Part shown: positions 24,901-39,900 of the stretch, in pieces | Layout: every line of letters starts with the position of its first letter | How positions within the stretch are numbered: the first letter of the stretch is position 1 | From: Telmatactis stephensoni | Lineage: Eukaryota > Cnidaria > Anthozoa > Actiniaria > Isophelliidae | Direction: 5' to 3' | Assembly: GCA_029948255.1 (NCBI GenBank) | Contig: JALIZF010001787.1 | Span: 248,001 to 312,000, forward strand | DNA: 64,000 bases | Program-made: the position numbers and the translations under genes | Notes under the pieces: model-generated | Seen by the model: the letters and a program-made list of their open reading frames with translations, nothing else | Databases searched by the model: none | Told to the model about the DNA's origin: nothing

Positions 24901-27900
24901 TTTGGTCTAAACCTCATTAAAGTATACATTTTTAGAAAGCTGGTTAAATGATGTAGAAACTATTTATTATTTTTATCGTAAATTTTTTTTATCCTTTTAG
25001 GTTATAGCGAATTATTCAAATTTTCACCGAGGTGTCTTCGCGGAGTTCCCGGTCAATCAATATTGATCCAAAAACAATGTTAAATATCTTTCTGAGATCA
25101 TAAGGTATCACTTGTCAAAAGTTTGTCTCCGATTTTTTATTAGTTGCCGGAAATTGTCGAAGTTGTCGAAAATCGGAGACACACTTTTGACAAGTGATAT
25201 CTCATGATCTCAGAAAGATAGTAAACATTGTTTTCGGGTCAATTGATTGACCGGGAACTCCGCGATGACACCTCGGTGAAAATTTGAATAATTTGCTATA
25301 ACCTAATAGGAAAAAAATATTTTACGATAAAATAATAGAAATAGTAGCAAATTCTAATCAGTATTTATTCAAAATCTAATGTATGTTCAAATTCCATAAG
25401 AAGTATACAGTAGCCGGGAACTCAGTTAACAGTTAGACGAATTCAAATTCATCTGAAGAATGTAGACTTCTTATTTACTCTAGTATATCATAATTTATGA
25501 TAAATTGATATCAATCTAGAGAAAGAAAAAAATTATGAGAAAATATGAGAAAATAATAATGTGTGGTGGCCAGTTGGTTTAAGGTATCAGGGTACCCCTA
25601 GCGACCGGTGTGCCGTTCAACTCTATATTGCGCCAAAACGTTTAGGTCTAAACCCCATTAAAGTATACTATCTTTAAGAAAGCTGAATAGATGTAGAAAC
25701 TACTCGTATTATGATTCTTAATTTAGGATCGCTGCTACCTATTTGTCTCCGCAAATAAATTCTGACGAGATTTCCTTGTCTGCTTACTCAACTGAACTCG
25801 AGACTGACGTATGTCCGGCGATGTAGAATCGATTAAACTATAAGTATGAATCAAATTTTAAAAGCATTGTTTAAACTTAGTCTTTACTGATCAAGCCTCC
25901 GGTCTGATTATTTATGCTTTAGGTATTCCTGGAGTATGGTTTCTAACAGAAACCCTTCGCTGATGATCATTACCCGCAGTGAAAATTAATTCCATTACTC
26001 ATGAGCAATAGCGTCGTAACGAATTCAAAACGTTACAATAATCCTAATCACGAAAACTAATTGATCCTTCAAATGACCAGCTTTATATTTTGATTGGTTC
26101 CTTTATGTCCCCAAGGATTTGGGACATAATATTAGCATTACAATGAAACTTCGCCGAATAGACTACCCCAATTAGACATTAAATATATTAAGTGTCTAGG
26201 TAGCGCAGCGGTCTAAGGTGATATCTAAAGGTATGGATTAGGGTCCGGATATCGTCTCCCTCCCTGGCCTTCGGGCTAAGTCAACTGTAATATGTAGCAC
26301 CGGGATAGCGTGGATGGGGCCGAAATCTTCATCCGTAACGTAAGTCGATTCGATGTCTCAGCTTCTTTGAATGTCTCGGGAGAATCGTCCCAAATTTATT
26401 TTTACTTTTTTTTAGTTTTCAATAATTTCTATATTCTTCCAACTTTGAATCCGGGGGTGCCACTGTAAGTGTTATAGGTTCGATTCTCGTCAATGTCCCA
26501 ATCTTTTTTCTTTTCTTTTTTTCGTTTTCTTTATCTATTTTCATTTCATTTTCATTGTTTATTTACTTATTTATTATATTGTGATATCTGGACTGCTGTT
26601 TTTGTTGTTTATTTTTACTTTTAATTATTTTTGCTTTAAATGTTTTAATTACAGCGTAACCCCTATTAAGCGACCACCTCCTATTTAGCGTCCAGTTATC
26701 AAAGCCCTGAATCAGTGTTATACTGTAGGCATAACCCCTATTAAGTGATCACTTGCCCGTTCCTCGAGGGTGGCTCACTTAATAGAGGCTGCACTGTATT
26801 TTTGAATTGTTTCACTAAAGAGATGAAATTATAATCAACTCACCAAGTCAATTATCTCAGCTCCAGAAAGTACTATAACGCAAAGCGCAGCTACAAGTGT
26901 TCGAGCTGGTTTGCTTTCTTCCAGAATGTAAGACAATCCAATAAAGGGACGAAGACACTGTGAATAGAATCAACATCAACGATTAATTCATTGATTAGCT
27001 TCTTAATTTATTTGATCATGTGATCCGTATTTGGTATCTAATAGGGAGATTAAGCACAAGACGTTTTGTCAACACGGACGTCACGCTTACACGTTTGTAA
27101 GTGCACGCGCCGTCATAGATGAAATCTAGGACGTGAGAAAGCCTCAACTGACGTTCTAGCGAGAACGGGAACCTAATCTATGACGGCGCGCGCACGATCC
27201 AAAACGTACGTGTGACGTCCGTGTTGACAAAAACGTCTCATGCTTAAGCTCCCTATTAACACGGTCGACAGCCAATCAGATCATAATGCGCGTTATATAT
27301 AACTCAAATATTTTATAAAAAGCTTTCATAACAGTTTTGCACGTGTCGATCTGTTGATCCTCTGATTTATACATGGTAACCAACCAATCAGCGTGCACGT
27401 TATATCTCAAATATTTCACATTTGTGCTGTATTTGTGCATTTTGATTGGTCAACGTTGATTTCTTATCCAATCAAAACACTGCAACACGGTGCGGCACGG
27501 ACTTTTTCGGTTATACGAAATTCGCTCTAACTGTATACATACCTTAGGGAATTTAACAGCACATGTTAATATAGTTGGTACAAAAAGTAACACAAGTGCT
27601 ATTGATATGGTTAGGCTGCTCCGTAAGGACCTGAAAAACAAATTACAACCTTTAGAACTGGGTTGAATATTGTCAAAACATTACTGTGATAAAATTACAC
27701 AAACGATGTTTTCCTTGCCCCACAGGCATTGCGTTCGTACTGTCCTTGTTTGCAGTGATTTAATTGCCAGTTTTCATAAGACGTCACAGTATTCATCTTC
27801 GATGAACTTTCCCCATTAGGGTCTGTTGTTTGTTCATCCAACATGGCTGCCACTTCATTGTCTTTTGAGTTCCCATGCCAAAGGAATGAATGAAACCCAG

Positions 27901-30900
27901 CAATTACTGGGTTGCATGTGACGTCACGGCAGCCATCTTGGATAAGCTTCAACAAAAGAGTTCTCATTAGGGTCTGTTGTTTGTTCATCCAACATGGCTA
28001 CCGCTTCATTGTCTTTTGATTCCCAAAGGAATAAAAGAAACCCAGCAATTACTGTGTTGCATGTGACGTCACGGCAGCCATCTTGGATGAACTTCAACAA
28101 AAGATTTCTCATTATCGCCCGTTATTCATTCATTGTTCATTCATCCAATATGGCTACCACTTCATTGTCTTTTGATTCTCAAAGGAATAGATGGAACCCA
28201 GCAATTTTTGAATTTCTTTCTAGTCATCTTTTCGAGACAACATTATTGAAAACGATAGAGAGAAGCTTTCCATGATCACGTGACAGCAGCCAGCCGTTTT
28301 GGGCGGCAGGAACAAAATAATCTGTTTCCACTTGAGGAATCCACTTGGATTCTTTTTCTAATACAAAAGGGAATTTATTGCTCCTGCCATATGACGTGGC
28401 TGTTGTCACGTGATCGAGAAAAGCATCTGAATGATACAGTGTGTTTTCTCACCTTGGTAAAATGGTTAATTCCACAAGAAAACAGAAGAATAAGATAATA
28501 CAAAGACACATCAGAGCAGCACAACTCATTTCTTGTTTTTCTAGTGCATACTAAATAAACAAAACAAATCCACAATTAAGATTAAAATAAAATGTGCAAA
28601 AACACTGTTTTGAAAAAGTTTTTTTGATTTGTTAATATATTAATTTGGTTTCCTCTTCCAATTTCTGAACCAGCTAATGTAGTTGTTTTATTTTAAACGT
28701 TTTCAGGGTGCATTATCTTTTCATTAACCTATCGGGTTGTATTCCTGCACCCTACGACTTTTTTCGGCTTCCTCGATTAACTTGTAATTAACCTTAATGT
28801 GTGGAAAATAAAACCATTGAACCTTTAAATAGATCTCATCCAATAATCAGTAAGCGCTCAAAACAATACTGACTCAAAAAGGTTTCCAATTTGCCATGTT
28901 CCCCACAGAACATTTGTTATATTGAATATATTAAACTCATACAATTTTCATGAAAAGGGAATCAGATATCAAATAAAAGTTGACGGATAAACGATATAAG
29001 AACTGCAATCGGCTCGATCGTCAAGGCTCGGCTCGGCTCGGCTTGACTGTTAGCTTCACGAATTGATTGATTGATTTCTCTAGGAAACGTTTTTGAAATA
29101 GGTGTATATAGAATCCGCCATGTTGAACACATTTCGAAATCGTTGTATATAATAAATTTAGACATATATTCTCTACAAAAAAATTAACTACACCTCTATA
29201 CCTGGTATTCAACATCGTATTTCTTGAACCGAAGTGTAAGAGGGTTCATCTTTTCTTTCATACCTCTGATAATATCAATTAAAAAAGAATTCTTGTGAGC
29301 ACAATCGACACCATGTCTAGAAACTGCTGTATCGTATACTTACCCTACTGTTCTTTCGTCCAGTACTTCACGTAAAAGTTTGTTCAATGTTCTGTCACTA
29401 AAAGAATAATTTAGACAATTATTTTTATGGTCGTTGGGATCCCTGTGTAGGTTAATGAATGTCACCTATCAAAATCTAGGTGTTTTCTATATCCTGCAAG
29501 ACATCAGGCTTCATAATAGTTCTTCTGGGTTTTTTGGTTTTTTCTCTTTTTCTTTTCTTTTCAGTTTTTTGATAAATTGTCTCAAAAAGCCAAGTTCTCA
29601 CCTGAGACAACAGTACCATGAAGACGCAGAATCAACTGCACTACATGAGGTGCTATTAAGTCTAGATTTGCTCACTTCTCTGTTTAGTTGCCTGACTTAT
29701 TGAGGTTCTTATCGACAAAAAAACTACTCCCTGTATCTTAGCAACAAGCGATCCTTAAGTTACGAGGCTATGGTTACCTTGATGTTGATGAATCCGACTT
29801 TTCAGAGTCCTCCTGCAAGATGATAAAGAAGTTGGTTATAAGAATTTTGCGAAAGGGAATCAAAACATTTTAATTAGTATGTTAGAGTCTCTAAGGTAGT
29901 CACTTTCTTAGAGGACCAAAAACGACTTCTTTGTAATTACTCGGCGCGTGTAGAGATTTCTCTACAGCGCATGCTCAGCGAGGAGGGTCGAAAGTCCACC
30001 CAGTGAACGTTCAAACAAGTGTCCTGTTTACCATTAGTTTTGATAGGCAGTTAATACTGATAAGGTTCGTGCTACTCCTTAAACTCCTCGAAAACTCCTT
30101 GAATTTCATTTACGTTTTCAAGGGCACTTGAAAAGCCCTTGAATTTTAGAAATTCTGCTCAAACTCATTGAAAACTCCTTGATTTTATACTTTTAACAAA
30201 AAACGTAAAAGACATTAATGGGATTGGAAACATAGAAATTCACTTTTTTCTTTTACGTGTAAGTGAGGGAAGAGGATGTCCTAGTATTTCAGTAAAACCA
30301 TTAGTAAAAAATCAGGTAACACTTCTCCTTGAAAAATTGTTTTTGGGTCCTTGAATGCTCCTTGAATTCTCTTGGAATTTTAAATTCATATCTCAGCACG
30401 AACCCTGATACACTAAAACCTCCATAGGCAACGACCTCTATTAGGGGACGACCTATTAAACGACCGCATTAATTAATAATTAGTGTTGATAGTTAACTTA
30501 AGTTGACCTCTATGAGCGACCACTCTCTCTTAAACGACCTTATAATTTACTGTTTGCTTTGACGATCATTCATACACTATGAATAATGCCTGTGTTTAAC
30601 GGACGGCCACCTCTATTTACCGACCACTTTGCACCGTCTTGGTCGCTTAATGGAAGTTTGAGTTTATTTGACAAATTCTTACCGTCCAAGTCGAAACCCG
30701 TCGTTGTTTATTACAATCTTTCTCCAAGATGGAATCCTCGTCTTTATCTTCCCAGTAGTTGTTGGTGTTGATAAGCTCCATGATGGGCGAAGACGGGCGT
30801 CTTGTCTTGGTACCGTTTTCTGGCAAAGTCAGTGTATCAAGATTGTCCTGCATGATAAATACACATTTATTAACATTGACGCCGTTAATATACCTTTGTT

Positions 30901-33900
30901 ACTGCACAAACTTCAAAATAATCATCTACAAATAGAGTTTGATACTTAGTTAACAATATCTAGTTAAAAATATTGCATTAACTTGGTAAAATCAGCCGAT
31001 GGAAACGGATGTTTTAAGAGTGTCCTGGTATTTTTCTGGCCTACAAAATGGCAGCTGACTGGGATTCTTTAAGCCTGGTTTTCACTAGCGACATAAGTAC
31101 AATCATAAGTCGTACAGCCGTTTCCCACCTCTCTCCGTACGGGGAAAACGTTTCCCCCTTAGGGGGGAGGGATGGGAAATGAGTCTGCATATGTTGTGTT
31201 TATGTAACTTCAAAATTCACCACCAGGATAGCGACGCGTTACTGCTCCAAAATTAACCGCTTGATTTGCTGCGTTATTTTTGATTATTCCCGTGCGTGAT
31301 CCATTTGAACACGTTATTGGCCCCAGATGATCAAAACATAGTGACGTGATTCTATGTTGCGCGCCACTGTTGCAGAGTGCATGGTTATAGAGCAGATTTC
31401 GTATTACTGTGAAAACGACATGGTTACAGCACGGCACGGTTATGGCAGGGATTAGAATGTTTTTATAGACATCACGGCACTGATACGGCCACGACACGGC
31501 GCGGTCTGTTTCACACTAGTACGAAATCTAAACGTTGTGATTTGATTCTACGATGCGCGCAACTGTTGCAGAGGTGCATGGATACACGGTACACCGTGCA
31601 CCGTGCCGTGCTGTAATGTTGCAGAAAAAGGTGTAGGGAAGTTGAACCGTGTGTTCGGCGAGCCTTTAGCATGCAACTACAGTACAGAACGCCCTTACAA
31701 GTGTATATCAGACCTTTTCATTCCATTGAGGTTGTTGTTTCTTTGGTGTAGTAATGAGATGCGTTTTGACTTTGTGTTCTAATAAATAATCATCACGTGA
31801 CTGGCCGTCGCCCTCCTCGACTTCGAACTCGTCTTTGATGCAGTTGTACGTGACGTCAGAGATGTGGACACGCCTAATGATGGAAACAAATAGGAAAGAA
31901 ATTTACTTGCTTGTCTGTCTGAAGTCCGTGTATCTACTAACGAATGCATTTACTATATATAAACATTATTATACTATTCAAGGTTGCTGTTGCTGTTATA
32001 TTTTGTCTGTCTCCTTGTGCATCGATCTGCTTCATGCTTACTTGCCGTCGCTTGTCTGTCTGTTTTTGAACCAGCCTATTTCGTTCCCTGTCTGTCTGTC
32101 TGTCTGTCTATCTGTCTGTCTGTGTGTCTGGCCCTTATTCAATTTGCTTGTGAGTGGGTGGATGTGTTTTACTCCGATTTTCTGTACTTGCCCACCCGTC
32201 TTTTTGCCCCTACTGTCTTTCCTCGTACTTCTATCTATCTTTGTAACTGCCTATTTCACTTCCTGGACGTTTGCTTGTGGGTGGTGAGCAGTTGTCTGTC
32301 TTACCCTGGTATTCCACCAGATTCCATGTGATTAGCCAACGTAATATCGTTCGACCAAGCATCAAATTGCCACTTCTTCTGACCCAGTACCCCCGCTAGT
32401 ACACTACCACTGTGAATCCCTACTCGCATGTTTAGAGATGCAACATTCTTCTCCTCACGTACTTTCCTGTGGTTCAAATTGTGTCACATTACAATTGTGG
32501 TCACAAATAGAATAAATGAATGAAAGACGTTAACACGAAAGCGAAAAACTACTTACGCGATGTGTTTGACCATATCAAGTCCCATATTAACAGCACATCT
32601 GGCATGATCAGGATTACCATCCAACCCTGATATGCAGTAATAACAATCACCTAAAATCTTGATTCGCAGACAACGATTTTTCTGTCATCAAGAAAAAATA
32701 ACTGATGAGTCTCAGACCTCAACTACTTCGCCCGTTTAACATGCTGGGGATTGCCGTGTTTTTGACATATAAGAAAGAAAGAAGGAAAGAAAGAAAGAAA
32801 GAAAGAAAGGAAGGAAGGAAGGAAGGAAGGAAGGAAGGAAGGAAGGAAGGAAGGAAGGAAGGAAGGAAGGAAGGAAGGAAGGAAGGAAGGAAGGAAGGAA
32901 GGAAGGAAGGAAGGAAGGAAGGAAGGAAGGAAGGAAGGAAGGAGAAAAGGAAAGGAAAGGAACTGAAAAAAACCCAGGTACAATCTGATTAAAAGATTTT
33001 TTCACGATTAGCTTTTTGACCTGCGCGCGCAGAGGATCATAGTGGGGTTCTGCTATACCCCCTCCCCTCCCCTCCCATCATCCTCTGCATTGTTACTTTG
33101 AAACTTCCTGTGTCTACTACCCTGAAAACAGTCATACAGAGACCTTGCTGCTAACTTTACAACATTGAGATATTGGGAAGATTTGAGATCAAAGAGGGAA
33201 GCCACTGACAGAGATTCTGTAGAAAAACACCCTAAATTTCACGTATTATCAACAAATGATGGCAAGGATTGTAGCTTATAGTTTTAGATTAAAATTATTC
33301 TTCTTTATCAAGGCTAAAACTTTACCGCTCCAATCTTGTCAAAGATGGCGAAGAGTTCGTTTAGCGTGACAATAAGTTCCTCCGCTGTGCATTTTGACGA
33401 CAGTTCAGTGAAACCAACAATATCCGCAAAAAGAATGCTAAAAAAATACAATGGTTTAAAAAGAAACGATTAACTTGTGCAGAATATGTTAGGTATAGCT
33501 AATTGCACAAACACTGACACTTTCAAAACATAGAAGCTGAGACCGAAATGGACATTGGGAAATTTTAATTAGATGATTTTAAAGAAGCGCGTGGACGTAG
33601 ACATTTCAAACAGCGACTGAGACAAATTATTGTATTCCAGATGCGTTTATTCAGCACATTCATAGATAAAACACATGAAAATCTATATATTACTAGTGTA
33701 CCCAGGAGCCATTTCGGTCTCAGCTTCTAGCTTCGATGAATTAGAAAGAGTCAATGTTTGTGCAAATCATATATATAATAAGCGCCTGTATATAGCTAAT
33801 TGCAGAGTTAATTGCTAAGGTACTGCGCAGGCGTGACACGTTTTTATATTCAAATAGAAACTGTTGTAGTTCAGTATACTTTTTAAGCAGTTATTTGAAT

Positions 33901-36900
33901 TTTGAAAAGCTATTTTTGTGTAAACGAGATCTCTGCTGTCATTATATTTAAGTAAAAAATCTAACCTGACATTTGATATGCCAAGAGAAGCACTAAAGTG
34001 ACATTGTCTTGTGAAAATGTCGTGCAAATTGACATAAGATGAAGGATTTAGACATGCGTCAAGAATGATTTAAAAATGTGAATTAAGCCACATGCAATGC
34101 GACGTGACAAGTGACTGGCTGTGACATGGTGAATTCTGAATGTGACTTGTGTAATATCATGTGACGTCACTACACTGTTACGATGTCACGAACAAGTGAC
34201 GCGTAATACACGTCAGTTGCTATCAATTATCTGTTCAAAGTCTAAGAGCCAAATTGTCCTCGTAAGCTTTCAAACAGAAAGAATTCTAGCTACAGCCGAA
34301 ACATCTTAGTAAAGTTATTATAAGTCAGAGGCAAAAAGTATATTATGTTTGAATTGAACTACGAATCCTGACTGCAAATTCAGCATTTTTAAACTCGGAA
34401 AAAATCTCTTGAAAGCTTGTAATTCAGCTGGTCTCCGCACGAGACAGGAAATGACGTCATTGATAGCAATCTATATAGATAATTATCATTTCACCGTGAA
34501 AACTTCCGTGTCGTACCGTCTTGCGCAATGCAGCGTTGCAAGTTACGGAAAAAGTGAACGAGCTTCAACTTTTTGCAACGTGAAGCAAGTTGCAGCGTGT
34601 AACATCTCTCCCGAAACCTGCAATGTAACCACTGTCGCAAACAGCAATTCAGCGCAGTGACCACTGACATATCTGATGTTATCGAAGACCGGCCAAGAGA
34701 GAGTTGCACGTTACGAGTTGCGAAGAGTGTTGCGAGCATCTGACATCTCACCAGCAACTTGCAAGGCTGTGTTTTCGTCAGTATTGCATTGCAAGTTGCA
34801 AGTAAAATAGCCTTGTGTAACACGTTGGACCTCTAGGGTGGGGTACAGGGTTAGTATGGGCATCTGATTTTCGAAGACATTAACGCTGAGCAGTCGGCAA
34901 AATGCTCAGACATCGGCACGGTGCAACCGGAACGCTTTGCAACTGACACGAAAATTGGAATGTAAAGATATGTTGTGATGTCACTGACATGATGTGACGT
35001 GTTGTACGATGACGTAGTTTTATACGTCACATTGTTTACCTGCAGAAATCATGGGTTTGTATGTAGAGCTTGCTAAAGTCTCCATCGTTCTCTGTGTTGT
35101 CTTTTTCCATGTCTTCTGCCATTTCATCAGCAACATATTTAGGCAGCACTGACAAAAGAAGGCGTTTCTAAAATAAAGTGCAAATGATTCAGTCATCACT
35201 GCTGATTCAGTCATCAAATGATTCAGTCATCATCACAGCAAATCCACGGTGTTTATCAAAGAGCAATGATTATTCCTTCTCCCATTCCCTTGTGTCAGTG
35301 TTAGAGGCCTTATAAGCAACCAAGACGGCAAGGAGGACGACAATCGCATAATACAATGCATGTTTTAATTGCAAAATACAATCACTGCAAATGAGCAGAG
35401 CTGTAAAAAATCAATCAGAGTCTGCAGAAATACAACGTGAAAGTTCCGGCAGATTTCACGTTCTGTAGAGAACGGGAACTTGAGGACCTAAACCAGTTTA
35501 TTTTCTGTTTGTTCGGCCAGATTGAGTATCCTTCATTATCATTCATTTCAAAACTTTGAGTCTGAATGGCAATTGAAAATGAATTTGCAAAAACAGCATT
35601 GAGTATTTCGCTTTTTGACGTCCGGCCGTCTTTCCTGTCGTCGTCGTCATAGTTGCTTATAAAGTCTCTGTTGTTCCCTAGTGGATCGTCAAGCCAATAC
35701 CCACTCGACTGAGAATGAAGCCAGGACAAGCAACATTGAATGGGAGGGGGGAGGGGGGGGGGAGGGGGGTATATAATAATTAACTCTCAAAAAGGTGCTA
35801 TAGCACATTTGAATTTTAGAACTAGTATGGAATTTTGACAAATAACTATTTGTCCCAGGAATTCTATACACGATTTACACGATCCATATAAACGGTCTCT
35901 AAATCGCACAATTTTGTTGATTAATATTGCGCATATAGAAAGTAGTCAGGGACGTACAAAACCCAAATTCCTTGGGGGGGGGGGGGGGGTAGGGGAAGGG
36001 GGAACAGTCTGTTATATTTCCTTCATAGGAAATATTTAGACATAGAAAGCAGGGTGTCCATTTCCTAAACTAGTTAGGGAGGGGGGGGGGGGGGGGGGCA
36101 ACTGCCCCTTCTGCTTCTGTGCTGTGCGTGGGCATTGGCAGTGCTAATGAACGGTACATAATTTAGGGAGTGTTTAGCAGTGTTCATTAATTTAGGGAGT
36201 GTTTGGCAGTGTTAATTAATTTAGGGAGTGTTTGGCAGGGTTAACTAATTTAGGGAGTGTTTGGCAGGGTTAATTAATTTAGGGAGTGTTTAGCAGTGTT
36301 AATTAATTTAGGGAGTGTTTAGCAGTGTTCATTAATTTAGGGAGTGTTTGGCAGTGTTAATTAATTTAGGGAGTGTTTGGCAGTGTTAATTAATTTAGGG
36401 AGTGTTTAGCAGTGTTAATTAATTTAGGGAGTGTTTGGCAGTGTTAATTAATTTAGGGAGTGTTTAGCAGTGTTAATTAATTTAGGGAGTGTTTAGCAGT
36501 GTTAATTAATTTAGGGAGTGTTTGGCAGTGTTAATTAATTTAGGGAGTGTTTAGCAGTGTTAATTAATTTAGGGAGTGTTTAGCAGTGTTAATTAATTTA
36601 GGGAGTGTTTAGCAGTGTTAATTAATTTAGGGAGTGTTTGGCAGTGTTAATTAATTTAGGGAGTGTTTGGCAGGGTTAACTAATTTAGGGAGTGTTTGGC
36701 AGGGTTAATTAATTTAGGGAGTGTTTAGCAGTGTTAATTAATTTAGGGAGTGTTAAGCAGTGTTAATTAATTTAGGGAGTTTGGCAGTGTTCATTAATTT
36801 AGGGAGTGTTTGGCAGTGTTTAATTAATTTAGGGAGTGTATGACGGAGCATTGTATAAATAAACAAAAGAGTTTTCCTTGCTACCAGGGACAACTCGCCT

Positions 36901-39900
36901 TCATATAAACTGTCCCTTAGTCTGTATACGTTGCTTTATATGCATATGTCACAAGCGAGAACAAGCAAACACTTTTTTACCTATTCATAATTTTTCTACC
37001 TGTTGTAGGTTTTGGGCCTCAAGTGTAAGTTTAACCTCAAGTGACTGTCTTGTCTCCAGGACGGATCTCCGTTGCTTTTTGTCCGCAATGTGGTAGTCTA
37101 TCGCCCCAAGGATATTAGCACAGAGAAAGAGTAAAACATTGGCGCCCATCTATTAAAAAAAAAAAAAATTTTTTTCTTTAGGTCACTCAAACGAATGATG
37201 TTTTGCGCGCTTGGTTGGATTGGACGCCATTCAAAATGGCGAGGGATTTCGACGAAAATGGCGGTTTCTCGCCGGACTTGTGATGTCAAGTCACTTCACA
37301 AAACCGGTCGAAAAATCCAAGTTTTCGTTCATCTGTGAAACAAAATTAACAGTTTTTCTTTAGGTTAAAACTTATTATATAATAATTGGTATATTACGCG
37401 CGCTCTGATTGGTCTAGAGCCGGCCGTGTGTGATTACAGTATACACGCATAAATGACGTCATTGAATCTTTACTCTTATTTTGATTGGCTGAAATGTTTC
37501 GATTGGCTCCTGATCGATATTATATAAAACAAGTGGATTCCTCTTTTCCGTGGATCTGTACTCTAATAGATGGATAGAAGACGTAAAAATGTGGTGAGAA
37601 CAACAGTCACGCCACTAGTCTTCGAGTCGTCTCGTTTTGTTTCACCGCATTTTTGACGTCATCTGTGCATCTATAATAATACAGACGCACGGGAAAATTG
37701 AATCTATTTGTTAAAAGGAGCACTCAGTCGAATTGTGATTCGACGAAAATGGTGGTTTCTTGCCGAACTTCACAAAAACACCCGCGGTTATCGATCGAAA
37801 TCCAAATTTCCTTTTAAAAAATTAAAACAAGAGGAAAGAATCATTTCTGAGAGTCTGGTAAGGGACAAGATAGGTCAATTAACTTTGATGAATTTGATGG
37901 GAAGATAAATAATGAATTAAAATGCATGAATAAACAAAAAGGCGGACTCACTGCGCTTATTGAATTGCATACGGTCTGAATAAAATTTCTTTTCTAATAC
38001 ATTCGAGTTTTTTAGAAGTTCTTAATTGTCTTACACTTAGAACATTGATAAGGCACTAAGTTTGCATGCAAGTGCAAACGCGTTTGATCGAAGACAATTT
38101 CCAGAGGAAAATGGCAGATGATTTCGCAAGCTAACATAAAAAAAAACACTTAAAAGATTCACACACACGTATAAAAGGTATATTTAGTCTGTAACGTAGT
38201 GAAGACTGTCATTGCGACTTCATGCTGACAGGCATTTTTGAAGCAGATGTCGCATTTGGTATGTGGAAGTGATTCGTTAGAGATTATAATCCCCCCTCAG
38301 CGCTTAAACAGTCTTGCATCAACGGTGCAATTTAAGTCAGCAGTTACGTCGTCATGTTATTCATTATATCACAAAAGAGAATGGTTTTGTCAAGAAAAAA
38401 ATCTATAATCTTAAATGTCAGCAATTTCAATATGATAATGTGAAATGTGTGAACGCTATTTTTCTTCGTTCTTTTCGTTCTTTCTTTCTTTCTGTCTGTC
38501 TTTCTTCCTTCTTTCTTGGCTTCCTTCCTTCCTTTCGTTCTTTGTTTCCTTCTTTCTTCTTTCCTTTTTTCTTTCTTTATTTCCCATTTCGTTCATTCGT
38601 TAAATCATTCTTTCATTGATATTCAGTATTCTTTTTTTATTCATAGTGACATTAATAATTTAGAAATAAATGTCAAAATTAACACTTAGATAAATCCGCT
38701 ATTCAATTACATTAAAACCATCCAATCTACATTTAGACTTCTAATTTGCAGTTACTATATTTTAAAAGAACGAAGAGACGCTGCCAAATGATTATTGTAG
38801 CGCGAAGAAGATATCGGCCAGTAAATCATTGCTAGAACCACTTTGAGAAACCTAAGCAAATCTATATCGAGGCAAAATTAGGACTGAGGAAGCCACACGT
38901 TTTTTCATTAATTTTGTTTGAACATCTCAAGCAAAGTGAATCATACTTGATATAATTACTGAGCAGATAATTATAGACATAAAAACCTCGCTCTCCGATT
39001 GGCTGCACCTTGATGGCTTACTGTTATGACGTCATGACCACCTGTCTTTCGGTGTGTTTTGGTCAATGTCTTCTCTTTCCTCTCTCTGTCAACATTCAAA
39101 CCCGAACAACTCACTGCTCTTTTATTGAAGATTCGTAAAAATGAGCAAATTAATGATATCCACACACCTTGGAGAAGAAACCGGCGAATTTATGCAAATT
39201 ATCTCCGGCGGCTTTCACATGGATGAGAATTAATGACGAGACCATCCTTGGTCAAGCTAAATTGATCTGAATGGAAAACCTAAATTTGTAACAAAAATAT
39301 CTTGACGGACTTAAATTCGACGGCTTAAAATTAGGTTTTGGATGTCTAGAAGGAATTTTTCCGTCAAAAGACGGCTGTTGGGAAGGAAATAGTCGAAAAT
39401 AAACAAACTAAACTTATTGATGATTTCTCAATATTTTTACGCGTTCAATAAAAGAGGCTCGACATCTTCAAGTCTAAACTCACTAATTCTGTAATTTTCC
39501 TATCCGGCAACAATCTAGGCCTTAAACGCTGATTATCTTCAAAAAGTGCGGAGTTAAGACTCGTCAAAAAGCTTGTGAACCGCTCGAGCGAGATTTTCAA
39601 ATACGTAAATTTATTTTTATGATTTCTTCAAACTAAGACAAGTAGTTGGAAGCAATGTCATTGTTTTAGCACGCGAATTTTCTTCTCCCAGTTTGATTTT
39701 TGTCGGGATAAAACCCGAAATATACTCAGGCGGCAAAACTATTCTCTCCCCAAATTAGTCCTTTTTCAGACAAAGCAAAAATTGATGAAGACTGCGAGGG
39801 GATACAATTCCATGTCATTCGATGGATGGAGAAAAAACAATACTTTCTATCACCTATCTTAATTGAAAAGTGTTTGTGAATAGGCCTGTAACTTTAGCCA

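Noticed and set aside
26190..26260. tRNA-like sequence (TAGCGCAGCGGTCTAAGG A box)
   Set aside because: No matching acceptor or T-arm within tRNA distance; the nearest B box (GGTTCGATTCTCG) is 280 bp away. At best a decayed SINE.
31835..32331. Plus-strand frames of 115-150 codons, Cys/Leu-rich
   Set aside because: Opposite strand of cyclase exons 6-7 plus a TGTC microsatellite; no independent evidence.
32705..33005. KEGR-rich and FLPS-rich frames of 86-95 codons
   Set aside because: Artefacts of the GGAA microsatellite.
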